Below are positions 1 through 7,706 of a stretch of DNA of 64,000 nucleotides, one piece after another. How positions within the stretch are numbered: the first letter of the stretch is position 1; each line of letters opens with the position of its first letter. Source of the DNA: Brachybacterium tyrofermentans. GTDB taxonomy: Bacteria; Actinomycetota; Actinomycetes; Actinomycetales; Dermabacteraceae. Position numbers and translations under genes: made by a program. The DNA lies in assembly GCF_014897585.1 (NCBI RefSeq), contig NZ_JABUXW010000020.1:21121-85120 (forward strand), given 5' to 3'. Below the pieces are notes generated by a model. It did no database searches. It saw only the letters and a list, made by a program, of their open reading frames with translations, and was not told the DNA's origin.

Positions 1-543
1 GTCCTCGTCGACCTCGACTTCGCAGGCGATCCGTGCCGCGAGCCTGTCCGCGGCGACAGGGGCCATGCGCATGGTGGGCAGCAGAGCGACGGGTCCGATG
101 CTCGCCTGGGACAGCAGCAGCCCCGCGATCTCGAACCACTGCGTCGAGCGCACCAGCGTGACCGGGAGGGCCGCCTCCAGATAGGTGGCCTCCTGGGCGG
201 CCTTGCCCCGGTAGTAGGCGAAGTACCGGTGCACGTCCGGATCCGCGGCGCCGGCGATGGAGACACACAGGATGCGACGCGCTCCGCCCTGCTCCGCGGC
301 GCGGGCGATGTTCCCGGCGGCCCGCGTATGGGTCTCGACGGCGCGCCGGGCGCTGAGCGACGGGGTGCTGATCGTGTCGATCACGAGGTCCGTGCCCTGC
401 AGGGCCTCCGCGAGGCCGGCGCCGGTCACGGCGTCAACCCCGGTGCGTCGGCCGAGGGCGCGGACTGTGTGCCCCGCGGCCTCGAGATGGGTGACGAGAT
501 GGTGGCCGAGGGTCCCGGCCGCTCCGAGCACGGCGATGTCCAT
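1..543 (-). CDS. NAD(P)-binding NmrA/SDR-like protein, partial
   Basis: The reading frame runs off the left edge, so only the N-terminal 181 residues are present. It opens with a Rossmann motif (MDIAVLGAAGTLGHHLV, GxxGxxG type) and continues with a typical atypical-SDR pattern: VIDTIS after strand 4, a RILCVSIAGA strand and a YYRGKAAQE segment in which Y and K are placed as in extended SDRs. This family includes NmrA-like redox sensors and NAD(P)H:quinone or epimerase-like enzymes; the substrate cannot be deduced. Its ATG lies 5 nt after the stop of the upstream GNAT gene, so the two are probably cotranscribed. An upstream GTG is possible but would overlap that stop. Confidence 0.8.
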   Translation of the reverse strand, partial: MDIAVLGAAGTLGHHLVTHLEAAGHTVRALGRRTGVDAVTGAGLAEALQGTDLVIDTISTPSLSARRAVETHTRAAGNIARAAEQGGARRILCVSIAGAADPDVHRYFAYYRGKAAQEATYLEAALPVTLVRSTQWFEIAGLLLSQASIGPVALLPTMRMAPVAADRLAARIACEVEVDED

Positions 544-548
544 GTCCG

Positions 549-1649
549 TCACTGTAGACGCACGAAGGAGCGCAGCTCCGGCTCGTGGTCGTGGGCCTCG
601 ATGAATCCGAGCGACTCGTAGAAGGCGCGCTGGCCGGGCTCCGCATCGGTGAGCAGCACCTGCTGGCGCACCGTCGCGAAGGGGGCGAAGGCCGCGTCGA
701 CCAGGCGTCGGCCGATGCCGGCCCGGTGGACGTCGGGCCGCACGAGCACGTCCTGCAGGTAGGCGATGGTGGCGCCGTCGCCGACCACCCGGGCCAGGCC
801 CAGCAGTCGGCCGTCACGGCGTGCCGTGACCACCTGGGCGCTCCCGGCGAGCGCGCGCAGCAGCGTCGAGGGGTCCTCGGTGTACGCGCCCCACCCCACG
901 GCGTCATAGAGGTCCAGGACCTCCTGCAGCGCCGGGACCTCGGTGCCGACCACGAGCTCCCCGGCTGGTGGGGCAGACGGCGGGTCCGACGGCCGCCATC
1001 GCGAGTCGACCAGCTGGAACAGGCGGCAGTCCGCCCACTCCCCGCCGAGCCGCAGGTAGGAGGGCGCCAGACCGTACTCGGCGAAGCCGCAGTGCTCGAG
1101 CACGCGCGCCGAGGCGTCGTTGCCGACCTTCACCTCCGCCTGGATCCGGTGCAGGCCGAGACCGCCGAAGGCCACGGCGATCGCGCTGCGCACCGCCGCC
1201 GTGGCGATGCCCCGCCCGCTGACGGCGTCGTCGACCCAGTAGCCCAGCGACGCCGAGTCGAACGCGCCACGGATGATGCCCGAGAGGTTGAGCCGGCCGA
1301 CGATCCGCGTCACCCCCTTCTCCTCGAGCCGGATGGCGAGCGGCAGGCTGCGCCCGGCCTCGCGGTCGGCGAGGGCGTGGGCGATCGCGGTGCGCTGCCC
1401 GGCCTCGGTGAACCAGCTCTCCGACCGGGCGGGTGCGCCGACCATCAGCTGGTCGCGGTTGCGGGTCTCGAGCTCCACGAGGGCCGGGGCGTCATCGGCC
1501 GCGAGGAGGGTCAGCGTGACCTGATGGGTCTGGACGGGAGTTCGCGGCGCGGGCTGGGGCTTTCGCGGCGCGGACTGCGGAGGCTGCGGCGCGGGCTGGG
1601 AGTGTCGCGGCTCGGGCCGTGGAGGCTGCGGCGCGGGGTTGTCGGACAT
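549..1649 (-). CDS. Tandem-domain GNAT N-acetyltransferase
   Basis: A 366-residue protein with two GNAT folds. The first (about residues 42-215) is RimJ-like, with the acetyl-CoA loop GRGIATAAV and a VGNDASARVLEHCGF segment seen in ribosomal-protein and amino-group acetyltransferases. The second (about 230-366) is a compact GNAT with HRAGIGRRLV and AFYESLGF. The first 40 residues are a proline/arginine-rich tail made by imperfect DNA repeats. I use the ATG at 1649; an in-frame ATG 51 nt upstream would add an unconvincing extension. The substrate is unknown. It is followed by the NmrA-like gene 5 nt downstream. Confidence 0.85.
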   Translation of the reverse strand: MSDNPAPQPPRPEPRHSQPAPQPPQSAPRKPQPAPRTPVQTHQVTLTLLAADDAPALVELETRNRDQLMVGAPARSESWFTEAGQRTAIAHALADREAGRSLPLAIRLEEKGVTRIVGRLNLSGIIRGAFDSASLGYWVDDAVSGRGIATAAVRSAIAVAFGGLGLHRIQAEVKVGNDASARVLEHCGFAEYGLAPSYLRLGGEWADCRLFQLVDSRWRPSDPPSAPPAGELVVGTEVPALQEVLDLYDAVGWGAYTEDPSTLLRALAGSAQVVTARRDGRLLGLARVVGDGATIAYLQDVLVRPDVHRAGIGRRLVDAAFAPFATVRQQVLLTDAEPGQRAFYESLGFIEAHDHEPELRSFVRLQ

Positions 1650-1722
1650 GCCGCCCAGTATCCGGCACGTGCCCGGCACCTGCGGTGACGTCCCATCCAC
1701 TCCGCCCCTCAGTCTCCGTTCC

Positions 1723-2286
1723 TCAGTACCCGGTGCCGCCGTCGATCGCCTCGCGCAGCAGGTCGAGATGGCCCAGGTGGCGGGCGTACTCCTCGATCAA
1801 GTGGGTGAGGATCCACCGCAGGTTCACCTGCTCACCGTGGCGCAGCCCGAGCACGGGGCCGTCGAGGTCGCTCCAGCTCGCCTGGGCGGCGCGGGTGGCC
1901 ACGAGTTCCGCGCAGTAGGCCTCGACATCGGCGAGCGCGGTCGCGGGGTCGACGTCGTCGAAGTCCCCGTCGGGATTGTCGTCGGTGCAGTGCGGGTCGG
2001 GCTGCTCGTCGTCGAGCAGCACCTCGCGCAGCCAATAGGCCTCGACGTCGGTGAGGTGGCGGACGATCCCGATCGGGCTCAGGACCGACGGCGGCACGGA
2101 GCGACGCGACAGCTGCTCCGCGTCGAGTCCGTCGATCTTCCGCAGCAGGGTCTCGCGGTAGAACTCGACCCAGCGGTCGAGGGACTCGCGCTCCCCGGCC
2201 ATCGGCGGCGGGTCGACGCGGGTGTCGACCGCGGGGGTGGCTGGAGGCGTGGTGGACGGGGCAGAGGACGGTTCGGGTGTGCTCAT
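1723..2286 (-). CDS. DinB-family protein (DUF664)
   Basis: A 187-residue protein whose core (from about residue 30) matches the DinB/DUF664 four-helix bundle: RETLLRKIDGLDAEQLSRRSVPP, then SPIGIVRHLTDVEAYWLREVL, and a C-terminal LRWILTHLIEEYARHLGHLDLLREAIDG. The histidines in HLTDVE, HLIEEYARH and HLGHLD sit where this superfamily binds a divalent metal. Known relatives include mycothiol- or bacillithiol-dependent transferases, but the reaction here is unknown. The start chosen is the ATG at 2286, where a low-complexity Ser/Pro/Thr tail precedes the fold; a longer frame upstream runs through repeat DNA and is not credible. Confidence 0.8.
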   Translation of the reverse strand: MSTPEPSSAPSTTPPATPAVDTRVDPPPMAGERESLDRWVEFYRETLLRKIDGLDAEQLSRRSVPPSVLSPIGIVRHLTDVEAYWLREVLLDDEQPDPHCTDDNPDGDFDDVDPATALADVEAYCAELVATRAAQASWSDLDGPVLGLRHGEQVNLRWILTHLIEEYARHLGHLDLLREAIDGGTGY

Positions 2287-2377
2287 AGGGGCACACTTCC
2301 ACGGCACCGGGCTGACCACGAGCGATTTTGGGGGCGGAGATCCGCACTCGCCCCCTGGGAGTGGAGGACGCAGGACC

Positions 2378-2434
2378 CCATGTGGTGCCGTGCGTCGGTA
2401 TCGCCCGCCCATTCCGACGCACCAGGCCACATGG
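2378..2434. repeat. Palindromic repeat family C, copy 1
   Basis: Two 21-nt arms (2378-2398 and 2414-2434) are inverted copies with one 4-nt internal mismatch block; the inner arm is GTGCGTCGG pairing with CCGACGCAC around a 15-nt loop. The palindrome at 54060-54098 has the same inner arm and the same loop length, which is why I group them. It lies between two minus-strand genes and could act as a terminator or as a dispersed repeat. Confidence 0.6.
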
Positions 2435-2499
2435 ATGCGGGAGTAGCTGCGTGCGGGGCAGTACGCGGTGGGCTGCGTGCGGGTGCAGCGCCCGGGCAG

Positions 2500-2525
2500 G
2501 GCCGGGGCCGGGGCCGGGGCCGGGG
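2500..2525. repeat. GGGGCC hexanucleotide run
   Basis: Four consecutive GGGGCC units form a short G-rich microsatellite on the plus strand, 9 nt before a strong palindrome. Four G-tracts of four are enough for an intramolecular G-quadruplex in principle. No coding role is apparent. Confidence 0.7.
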
Positions 2526-2533
2526 AGCGCGGA

Positions 2534-2589
2534 AGGGCTGCTGGTGACGTGAGCTGGCAGTATCGCCAGCTCACGTCACCAGCGGCCCT
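2534..2589. repeat. Palindromic repeat family A, copy 1
   Basis: A perfect 19-bp inverted repeat (2540-2558 against 2565-2583, arm GCTGGTGACGTGAGCTGGC) flanks the 6-nt loop AGTATC and extends a further 6 bp with one mismatch. It would form a very stable hairpin in DNA or RNA. Its centre, GAGCTGGC-N6-GCCAGCTC, recurs inside the exonuclease III gene at 30498-30549. It sits 80 nt downstream of the TSUP gene stop and may also terminate that transcript, although no T-run follows. Confidence 0.75.
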
Positions 2590-2668
2590 CCGGCTACATG
2601 AACCGTCCTCGCCCCCGGTTGTGGTCCCGCCCAGCCCCGCAGGGTCTGACCGGGCAGCGCCCGCGGTG

Positions 2669-3592
2669 TCAGCCGAGCAGGGTCTGGGCCAGCGTCACGG
2701 CGGCCACCCCGCCCAGCAGCACCGAGAACAGCAGCGTGAGCGTCGAGGGGCGCGCCTTCGTGGACAGCGGTCCGCCGAGGATGCCGCCCACCGCGGAGCC
2801 GGCGGCGAAGATCAGTGTGATCGTCCAGTCCACGTGCACGTCGGTGCCCAGACGCGCCAGCAGGCTGGTGGCGGTCGCGATCACCATGACCAGCAGGCTC
2901 GTCCCCGAGGCGCGACGCATCGCCAGACCCAGGGCGATCACCAGCATCGGCACCACGATGAAGCCTCCGCCCACGCCGAAGAACCCGGTGAGGAAGCCGG
3001 TGAGGGTCGCCGCGGCGATGACGAGCGGCAGGCGCGGGGACGCCGACGCGGCCGGGGTCGTGGGCAGCTCGGGCTCGCCGTGGTGGCGCTGGATCCCGTC
3101 GGCCGATTCGACGGTGTCGGGGCCAGGCTGATCCAGCACCGGGTCGTCGTGCACGGCGACCGGTTCCTCGGCCTCGAGCTCCGCGGGGGTGCCGTGCGCG
3201 ATCGCCTCGGCCCGTTCGTCCCGGCGGGTGCGCAGGGCCCGGCGCAGCATCGCGATCGCCACCCCCACGAGCATCACGCCGAACAGGGTGAGCAGCACGG
3301 GCGCCGGCACCAGGGCGCTCAGGCGCGAGCCGACGACGGCGCCGACCACCGAGACGCCCGCGAAGACCAGGCCGTTCTTCCACTCCACGTTCCCGTGCCG
3401 GGCGTGGTGCGGGAGGCTGACCAGGGCGGTGATCAGCACGATGATCAGACTCGATGCCGTCGCGGAATGCGTGGGCATGCCGAGCAGGAACACGAGCACG
3501 GGGACCGCGAGGATGCCGCCGCCCGCTCCGAGGGCTCCGACCACGATCCCGACTCCGAGGCCGACGCCGATCGCGAGCAGGGCGAGCTCCAT
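2669..3592 (-). CDS. TSUP (TauE/SafE) family membrane permease
   Basis: A 307-residue membrane protein with the two-repeat architecture of the sulfite/sulfonate exporter (TSUP) family. The N-terminal half has GAGGGILAVPVLVFLLGMPTHSATASSLIIV and the C-terminal half repeats it as GVGGGFIVVPMLVIALGLAMRRASGTSLLVM, each with the GxGGG and 'A-T/G-SL' signatures. A charged cytoplasmic loop (about residues 110-165) separates the halves. Family members export sulfite, sulfoacetate or related anions, or mediate thiosulfate uptake; substrate is not readable from sequence. Transcribed alone, with palindromic DNA downstream. Confidence 0.88.
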   Translation of the reverse strand: MELALLAIGVGLGVGIVVGALGAGGGILAVPVLVFLLGMPTHSATASSLIIVLITALVSLPHHARHGNVEWKNGLVFAGVSVVGAVVGSRLSALVPAPVLLTLFGVMLVGVAIAMLRRALRTRRDERAEAIAHGTPAELEAEEPVAVHDDPVLDQPGPDTVESADGIQRHHGEPELPTTPAASASPRLPLVIAAATLTGFLTGFFGVGGGFIVVPMLVIALGLAMRRASGTSLLVMVIATATSLLARLGTDVHVDWTITLIFAAGSAVGGILGGPLSTKARPSTLTLLFSVLLGGVAAVTLAQTLLG

Positions 3593-3758
3593 GGAGGGAC
3601 TCCTCAGGGTGCGGGGCCGAGGAGTCGTAGGCCCCGGCGACGATCAGATCGCCTCTACCGTACGTGCCGGTCGCCGGACGTCAGCCCTCCTCGTGGCGAA
3701 GGAAACTCCCCGAATCCTGCCCACGTAGGATCGAAGGCCCCGCTTCCCAGGAGTCGAC

Positions 3759-4889
3759 ATGGTCCCCGCTGCGCCCGATCACCCCACGGCCCTGATGGAT
3801 CCGGCATCGCCCGCGATGGGGCAGCGGCTGGTCGAGGCGTGGCGCACCGGCGCGCTGATCATGCCGCTGGGCGCGGACTCCTCCCCCGTGCACCTGCCCG
3901 GCCTGCACCGCTCCGTGCTGCCCGCCTCGCTGTCCGGCACCGCCCGCGTCTCGCTCGCGGGGGTGGGCGAGCGCTTCGCCGCCTGGCGTGTGACGCCTCA
4001 GGAGAACGCCCCGCTCATCGTGCGGATCCCCCATGTCCCGCCGGATGAGCTGCACCAGGACCTCTCCCAGGAGATCGCGGCGCTGACCCTGATCCCCACC
4101 GGGGTGGGGCCCGCACCGATCGCCGTCCACGATGATCCCGTGACCAGCCCGATCGGGCACGCCTATGTCGTCGCGTCCGACGTGCCCGGCATCGCGGCGG
4201 CCCCCGAGGCCTGGACCGACCAGGGCCTGGCCGCGCACGCGCGGGTGCTCGCCCGCCTCCACGGCGTCCCTGCCCCGGGCCGTGGCCCGGTGGTGCTCGG
4301 CGCGGACCCGTGGGCGGCGGTGCCGCGCGGCGTCCCGTCCCTGCTCAACGAGGTGGAGGAGGAGGTCGCGGCCTGGCGCGGCGCGCACGCCCCCGTGATC
4401 GAAGAGCACGGCCTGGAGCTCTTCCTCGAGGCGGCGCTCGCGCGGGTCGCGGCGGTCGAGGGGGAGATCGCCGGACTGGACGACTTCGTGCTGTCCCACG
4501 GCGACCTGTGCGCCACGAACATCCTGTGGGAGCACGCCTCGGTCGTGCGGTACATCGACTTCGAGTGGGCGCAGGGCGACGACCCTGCCCGCGACCTCGC
4601 GATCATCGGCGGCGCTGTGCACGGCGGGCCCTGGTACGTCCCCCTGGTCGAGGAGCAGATCACTACCTTCGTCGACACCTACGTGCAGGCACGCGGAGAG
4701 AACGGCGAGCTGCCCGCCTCGGTCGCCGACACCGCCTCGCTCCGCGACCGGATGCGGGCGTGGACCGCGTACGAGCGCACCGCGATGCTCGTCCACGTCG
4801 CCTCGCGCGCCTCCACCCGGTCCTCGCACCGTCGGGTGCTCCCGATCCTGCGCGGCACCCTCGCCCGGGAGCTCGGGCTCACCGACTGA
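3759..4889 (+). CDS. Aminoglycoside/choline-type phosphotransferase
   Basis: A 376-residue protein of the APH/choline kinase fold. The catalytic loop SHGDLCATNILW (His247, Asp249, Asn254) and the metal-binding YIDFEWAQGDDPARDLA are intact, and the N-lobe has APLIVRIPH as the likely phosphate-anchoring lysine-replacement strand. Such proteins phosphorylate hydroxyl groups of small molecules, but most actinobacterial members have unknown substrates and are not antibiotic resistance determinants. A purine-rich ribosome binding site (CAGGAG) precedes the ATG. The next gene is another small-molecule kinase, separated by an 8-bp tandem array. Confidence 0.8.
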   Translation: MVPAAPDHPTALMDPASPAMGQRLVEAWRTGALIMPLGADSSPVHLPGLHRSVLPASLSGTARVSLAGVGERFAAWRVTPQENAPLIVRIPHVPPDELHQDLSQEIAALTLIPTGVGPAPIAVHDDPVTSPIGHAYVVASDVPGIAAAPEAWTDQGLAAHARVLARLHGVPAPGRGPVVLGADPWAAVPRGVPSLLNEVEEEVAAWRGAHAPVIEEHGLELFLEAALARVAAVEGEIAGLDDFVLSHGDLCATNILWEHASVVRYIDFEWAQGDDPARDLAIIGGAVHGGPWYVPLVEEQITTFVDTYVQARGENGELPASVADTASLRDRMRAWTAYERTAMLVHVASRASTRSSHRRVLPILRGTLARELGLTD

Positions 4890-4904
4890 CCTCCGGGCCG
4901 GGCG

Positions 4905-4976
<72 letters not shown>

Positions 4977-5035
4977 CATCCTGCGTGCTGTGCCACGCTC
5001 AGGCCGGGCACGGTTGCCCTCCGGGGCGATCTGCG

Positions 5036-5041
5036 TACGGT
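5036..5041 (+). promoter_or_regulatory. -10 hexamer, leaderless start (fructosamine kinase)
   Basis: TACGGT lies exactly 6 nt before the ATG at 5048, so transcription would begin at or next to the start codon. This is one of a dozen such arrangements in the window. Confidence 0.5.
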
Positions 5042-5047
5042 GGGGCC

Positions 5048-5836
5048 ATGAGCGACTTCGTGAAGAACGGTCCGAACGCCCCCAAGGGGTACTTCGCCGC
5101 GGAGGCCGCCGGCCTCGAGTGGCTGGCAGAGCCGAAGACGGTGCCGGTGGTCCCGGTGCTCGAGGTGGGCAAGGGCGAGCTGCGCCTGGAGCGCCTCGAG
5201 GAGATCGCCCCGTCGGCCGACGCCGCCCGCGCCTTCGGCGCGCAGCTGGCCCGCCTGCACGACGCCGGGGCGCCCGGCTTCGGCTGGACCCCGGGGGACG
5301 GTGCCTGGTTCGGCCCCCTCGAGAGCCCCTTCGACGTCCCGACCGTCGAGCACGAGGACTTCCCCGACTTCTGGGCCGACGACCGCCTGCGCCCCCTGGC
5401 CGACCGCATCACCCGCACCCTCGGCGCCGACGGGCACGACACCGTCGACGAGGCGATCGACGTGATCGCCGACGGCGCCTTCGACGGCATCAGCGGACAG
5501 GGCGCCGAGGAGCCCTCACGGGTCCACGGCGACCTGTGGTCGGGGAACCTGCTGTGGACCGCGGACGGCGCCACCCTCATCGACCCGTCGGCCCACGGCG
5601 GCCACCGCCTCGAGGACCTCGCGATGCTGTCCCTGTTCAGCGCGCCCTTCCTCGACGAGATCTTCGAGGGCTACGAGAGCGAGCACCCGATGCCCGGCGA
5701 CTGGCAGCAGGACCTGCCCGCCCACCTGTTCTTCGGCCTGCTCGCCCACGTGCACCTGTTCGGCGAGGCCTACGTGGACCAGGCGATCGCCACCGCCGAG
5801 TCGATCATCGCCCGGGGTGACGAGCTGGGGTTCTGA
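5048..5836 (+). CDS. Fructosamine kinase family protein
   Basis: A 262-residue protein matching the fructosamine-3-kinase/ketosamine-3-kinase family: FxKNGPNAP...FAAEAAGLEWL in the N-lobe, LRLERLEEI at the hinge, FGAQLARLHDAGAPGFGW, the catalytic loop RVHGDLWSGNLLW (His160) and the metal motif IDPSAHGGHRLEDLAM. Family members phosphorylate sugar amines on glycated proteins or free ketosamines, which destabilises them and reverses glycation. Length agrees with bacterial members. It is preceded by a kinase-like gene and an 8-bp repeat array and has no ribosome binding site, consistent with leaderless translation. Confidence 0.87.
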   Translation: MSDFVKNGPNAPKGYFAAEAAGLEWLAEPKTVPVVPVLEVGKGELRLERLEEIAPSADAARAFGAQLARLHDAGAPGFGWTPGDGAWFGPLESPFDVPTVEHEDFPDFWADDRLRPLADRITRTLGADGHDTVDEAIDVIADGAFDGISGQGAEEPSRVHGDLWSGNLLWTADGATLIDPSAHGGHRLEDLAMLSLFSAPFLDEIFEGYESEHPMPGDWQQDLPAHLFFGLLAHVHLFGEAYVDQAIATAESIIARGDELGF

Positions 5837-5954
5837 GCCCCGCAGACTCCCCACCACACCACCGGCACCGATCGGCCACCCGCGCCGAGGCCCGCGCGAC
5901 AGGTGCAGGACGAGCGCAGGAGGAGTTCAGGACGCCTCCGGAGCCCTTGCACGA

Positions 5955-6004
5955 CGCGAGTGTGCGCTGTGCTTCCACCGAGGGAAGTGCAGCGCACACT
6001 CGCG
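5955..6004. repeat. Palindromic repeat family B, copy 1
   Basis: A 50-bp element with perfect 15-bp arms (CGCGAGTGTGCGCTG at 5955-5969 and its complement at 5990-6004) around a 20-nt centre that itself pairs CTTCC with GGAAG. The same 15-20-15 plan recurs at 8319-8368 and 48531-48580. It lies between convergent genes, where it could serve both strands as a terminator. Confidence 0.75.
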
Positions 6005-6116
6005 TTCTGGAGGGATGGTGGGGACAGGAAGGTCACAGTGTCGACCGGGGTCGGGCGTCTGGCGTCAGGCCGTGACCGGAGTCGGCCTCAGCGGCAGCAT
6101 GCCGCTCGAGTCCAGG

Positions 6117-7544
6117 TCAGTGGTCGTGGTCTTCGTGCTCCGCGTCGCCCTCGTGCTCCTCGTGGCCGCCGGCGTCGCTCGCCTCCGACTCGTCGTGGTC
6201 GTCGTGCTCACTCGCCTCGGCATCGTCGTGCTCGTCGGCGCCCGGCGCGATCTCGTACTCGCCTGACGCGGTCCCGGTGGTCACCTGGATCTCGTGCGGC
6301 ACCACGGGCAGGTCCAGCTCGCGGTAGATCTCGCCGCTGGCGACGTCGACCATCGTGAGCTTCTGCGCCGCGGGGTCGACGACGAAGGCGGTGCCGTCGG
6401 CCACGGACATCATGGGGCCGGCCTCCTGCCAGTTGTCCGGCTCGGTCCACTCCCCCGTCACGGGGACCTCGTGGAGAATCTCGCCGCTCTCGGGGTCCAG
6501 GATGTTCAGCTCGCCGTCGGCGGTGAGCACCAGGGCCTCACCGTTCGGACCGCGGTCCAGGGAGCGGAACCAGTACTCCGAGCCCAGGTCCACGATCTGC
6601 TGGGTGTTGTCGCTGGTGTCGATCAGGGCGATCTCGGTGGGGTGCTCGGCACCGCCCTCGGGATCGGCCTCGACCTTGTGGTCGGCCAGCACGATCGACG
6701 AGTCCTCGTGACCCTTCTGGTTGCCGGAGCGCTGGAAGTCGCCGTCGATCGCGACCTTGTGGAACTCGCCGTCGCGGTAGATCACGGAGCCGTTCTCGCA
6801 GCCCAGGCTGATCACGTCGCCGGATTCCGTGGGCTTCGCAGCGGCTTCGCCGTGCACGCCGGGGCAGTCGTCGGTCTCGGCGGTGACGTTCCCGTCGGCG
6901 TCGAGCGCCTGCACAGTGTGGCGCTCGTCCTCGGTGCCCTGGGTGACGAGCAGGCCCCCGTCGGAGAGCGGTACCGCGACGCCGTGGTGGGGGGCCTCGG
7001 TGCTGGTCTCCTCGAGGATCCCGAGGTCGCCGTCGACCAGCGCGGTGGGGTCGATCAGGGTGATGTCGCCGGTGCCGTCGGCGAACAGGGCGGTGCGGTC
7101 CCCGTGGGGGACGACGTGGCCGGGCATCGGCGCCGGGACGGACAGATCGGTGAGGGCGGGGTCCTGCACGTAGTAGTGGAAGTGGTCGCCGTGGCCCTGG
7201 GCGAGCAGGCCGGTGTCGTACATCGTGATGGCGTCGGAGGCGCTTACGGCGACGTGGCGGCCGTCCCCGGCCGGATTCAGCCGCACGTACCCCTCGACGT
7301 CGGAGCTGCCGACGGTGCTGCCGTCGGAGGAGTCCAGCGTGGTCACGCCGCCCTCGTGGGCGAGCACGATGCGCGGCGAGAGAGCGGCCACCTCGGTGCG
7401 GTCCGTCTCCGGGGCCGCCGCGTCGCCGGCCGTCCCGCCGTCGGAGGCTCCGTCGGACCCGTCTGAACCGCCTCCAGCCGGACCGCCGCAGGCGGAGAGC
7501 GCGAGCACGCCGACACCGAGGAGCGCAACAGCACGCCGTTTCAT
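6117..7544 (-). CDS. aztD: Zinc chaperone-like lipoprotein (AztD-type beta-propeller)
   Basis: A 475-residue lipoprotein: MKRRAVALLGVGVLALSAC is a signal peptide with lipobox LSAC, followed by a Gly/Ser linker. The body has repeated blades of the form VTTLDSSDGS, ITLIDP, LNILDPESGE and LTMVDVASGE, as in a beta-propeller, plus the cluster HGDHFHYY (around residue 125). The C-terminal 40 residues are rich in His, Asp and Glu. This combination matches AztD periplasmic zinc metallochaperones, which hand zinc to the AztC binding protein of an ABC importer; no AztABC genes are nearby. I use the ATG at 7544; an ATG at 7568 is possible. Two Zur-like boxes lie upstream. Confidence 0.72.
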   Translation of the reverse strand: MKRRAVALLGVGVLALSACGGPAGGGSDGSDGASDGGTAGDAAAPETDRTEVAALSPRIVLAHEGGVTTLDSSDGSTVGSSDVEGYVRLNPAGDGRHVAVSASDAITMYDTGLLAQGHGDHFHYYVQDPALTDLSVPAPMPGHVVPHGDRTALFADGTGDITLIDPTALVDGDLGILEETSTEAPHHGVAVPLSDGGLLVTQGTEDERHTVQALDADGNVTAETDDCPGVHGEAAAKPTESGDVISLGCENGSVIYRDGEFHKVAIDGDFQRSGNQKGHEDSSIVLADHKVEADPEGGAEHPTEIALIDTSDNTQQIVDLGSEYWFRSLDRGPNGEALVLTADGELNILDPESGEILHEVPVTGEWTEPDNWQEAGPMMSVADGTAFVVDPAAQKLTMVDVASGEIYRELDLPVVPHEIQVTTGTASGEYEIAPGADEHDDAEASEHDDHDESEASDAGGHEEHEGDAEHEDHDH

Positions 7545-7558
7545 GACAATGGTTCTCA
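7544..7558. promoter_or_regulatory. Candidate Zur box 1
   Basis: TGACAATGGTTCTCA matches the palindromic actinobacterial Zur consensus TGAnAATgaTTnTCA at nearly every conserved position. It abuts the start codon of the zinc chaperone-like lipoprotein, a typical position for zinc-dependent repression. Confidence 0.6.
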
Positions 7559-7589
7559 TCTGAATCATGATCAGAACAGTAGCAGTTCC

Positions 7590-7604
7590 TGAGAACTGTT
7601 CTCG
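7590..7604. promoter_or_regulatory. Candidate Zur box 2 / dyad
   Basis: TGAGAACTGTTCTCG contains the perfect palindrome GAGAAC-T-GTTCTC and resembles the box 46 nt away, but departs from the Zur core at the central bases. It may be a second, weaker operator. Confidence 0.4.
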
Positions 7605-7706
7605 GCAATGGGAGGGTACCCCGGGTCACACTCGGCGGGTACCCTGAACGGGGCGATGGGGGTCGCCTGCTGGGGGAACCGCTCGACATGCTCAGGGGGA
7701 GCCGAC

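Larger units (their letters stand above)
2287..2668. other. Gene-free interval rich in palindromes
   Basis: No credible gene lies in these 382 bases between two minus-strand genes. They hold a family-C palindrome, a GGGGCC hexanucleotide run and a family-A palindrome, each listed separately. Long open frames cross the interval only because of the GC content. Confidence 0.6.

Noticed and set aside
2468..4048. 526-codon plus-strand frame opposite the TSUP permease
   Set aside because: Shadow frame; low-complexity Gln/His/Arg composition without any family match.
3759..4889. Antibiotic resistance determinant (aminoglycoside phosphotransferase)
   Set aside because: The fold and motifs fit the broad APH superfamily only; nothing points to an antibiotic substrate.
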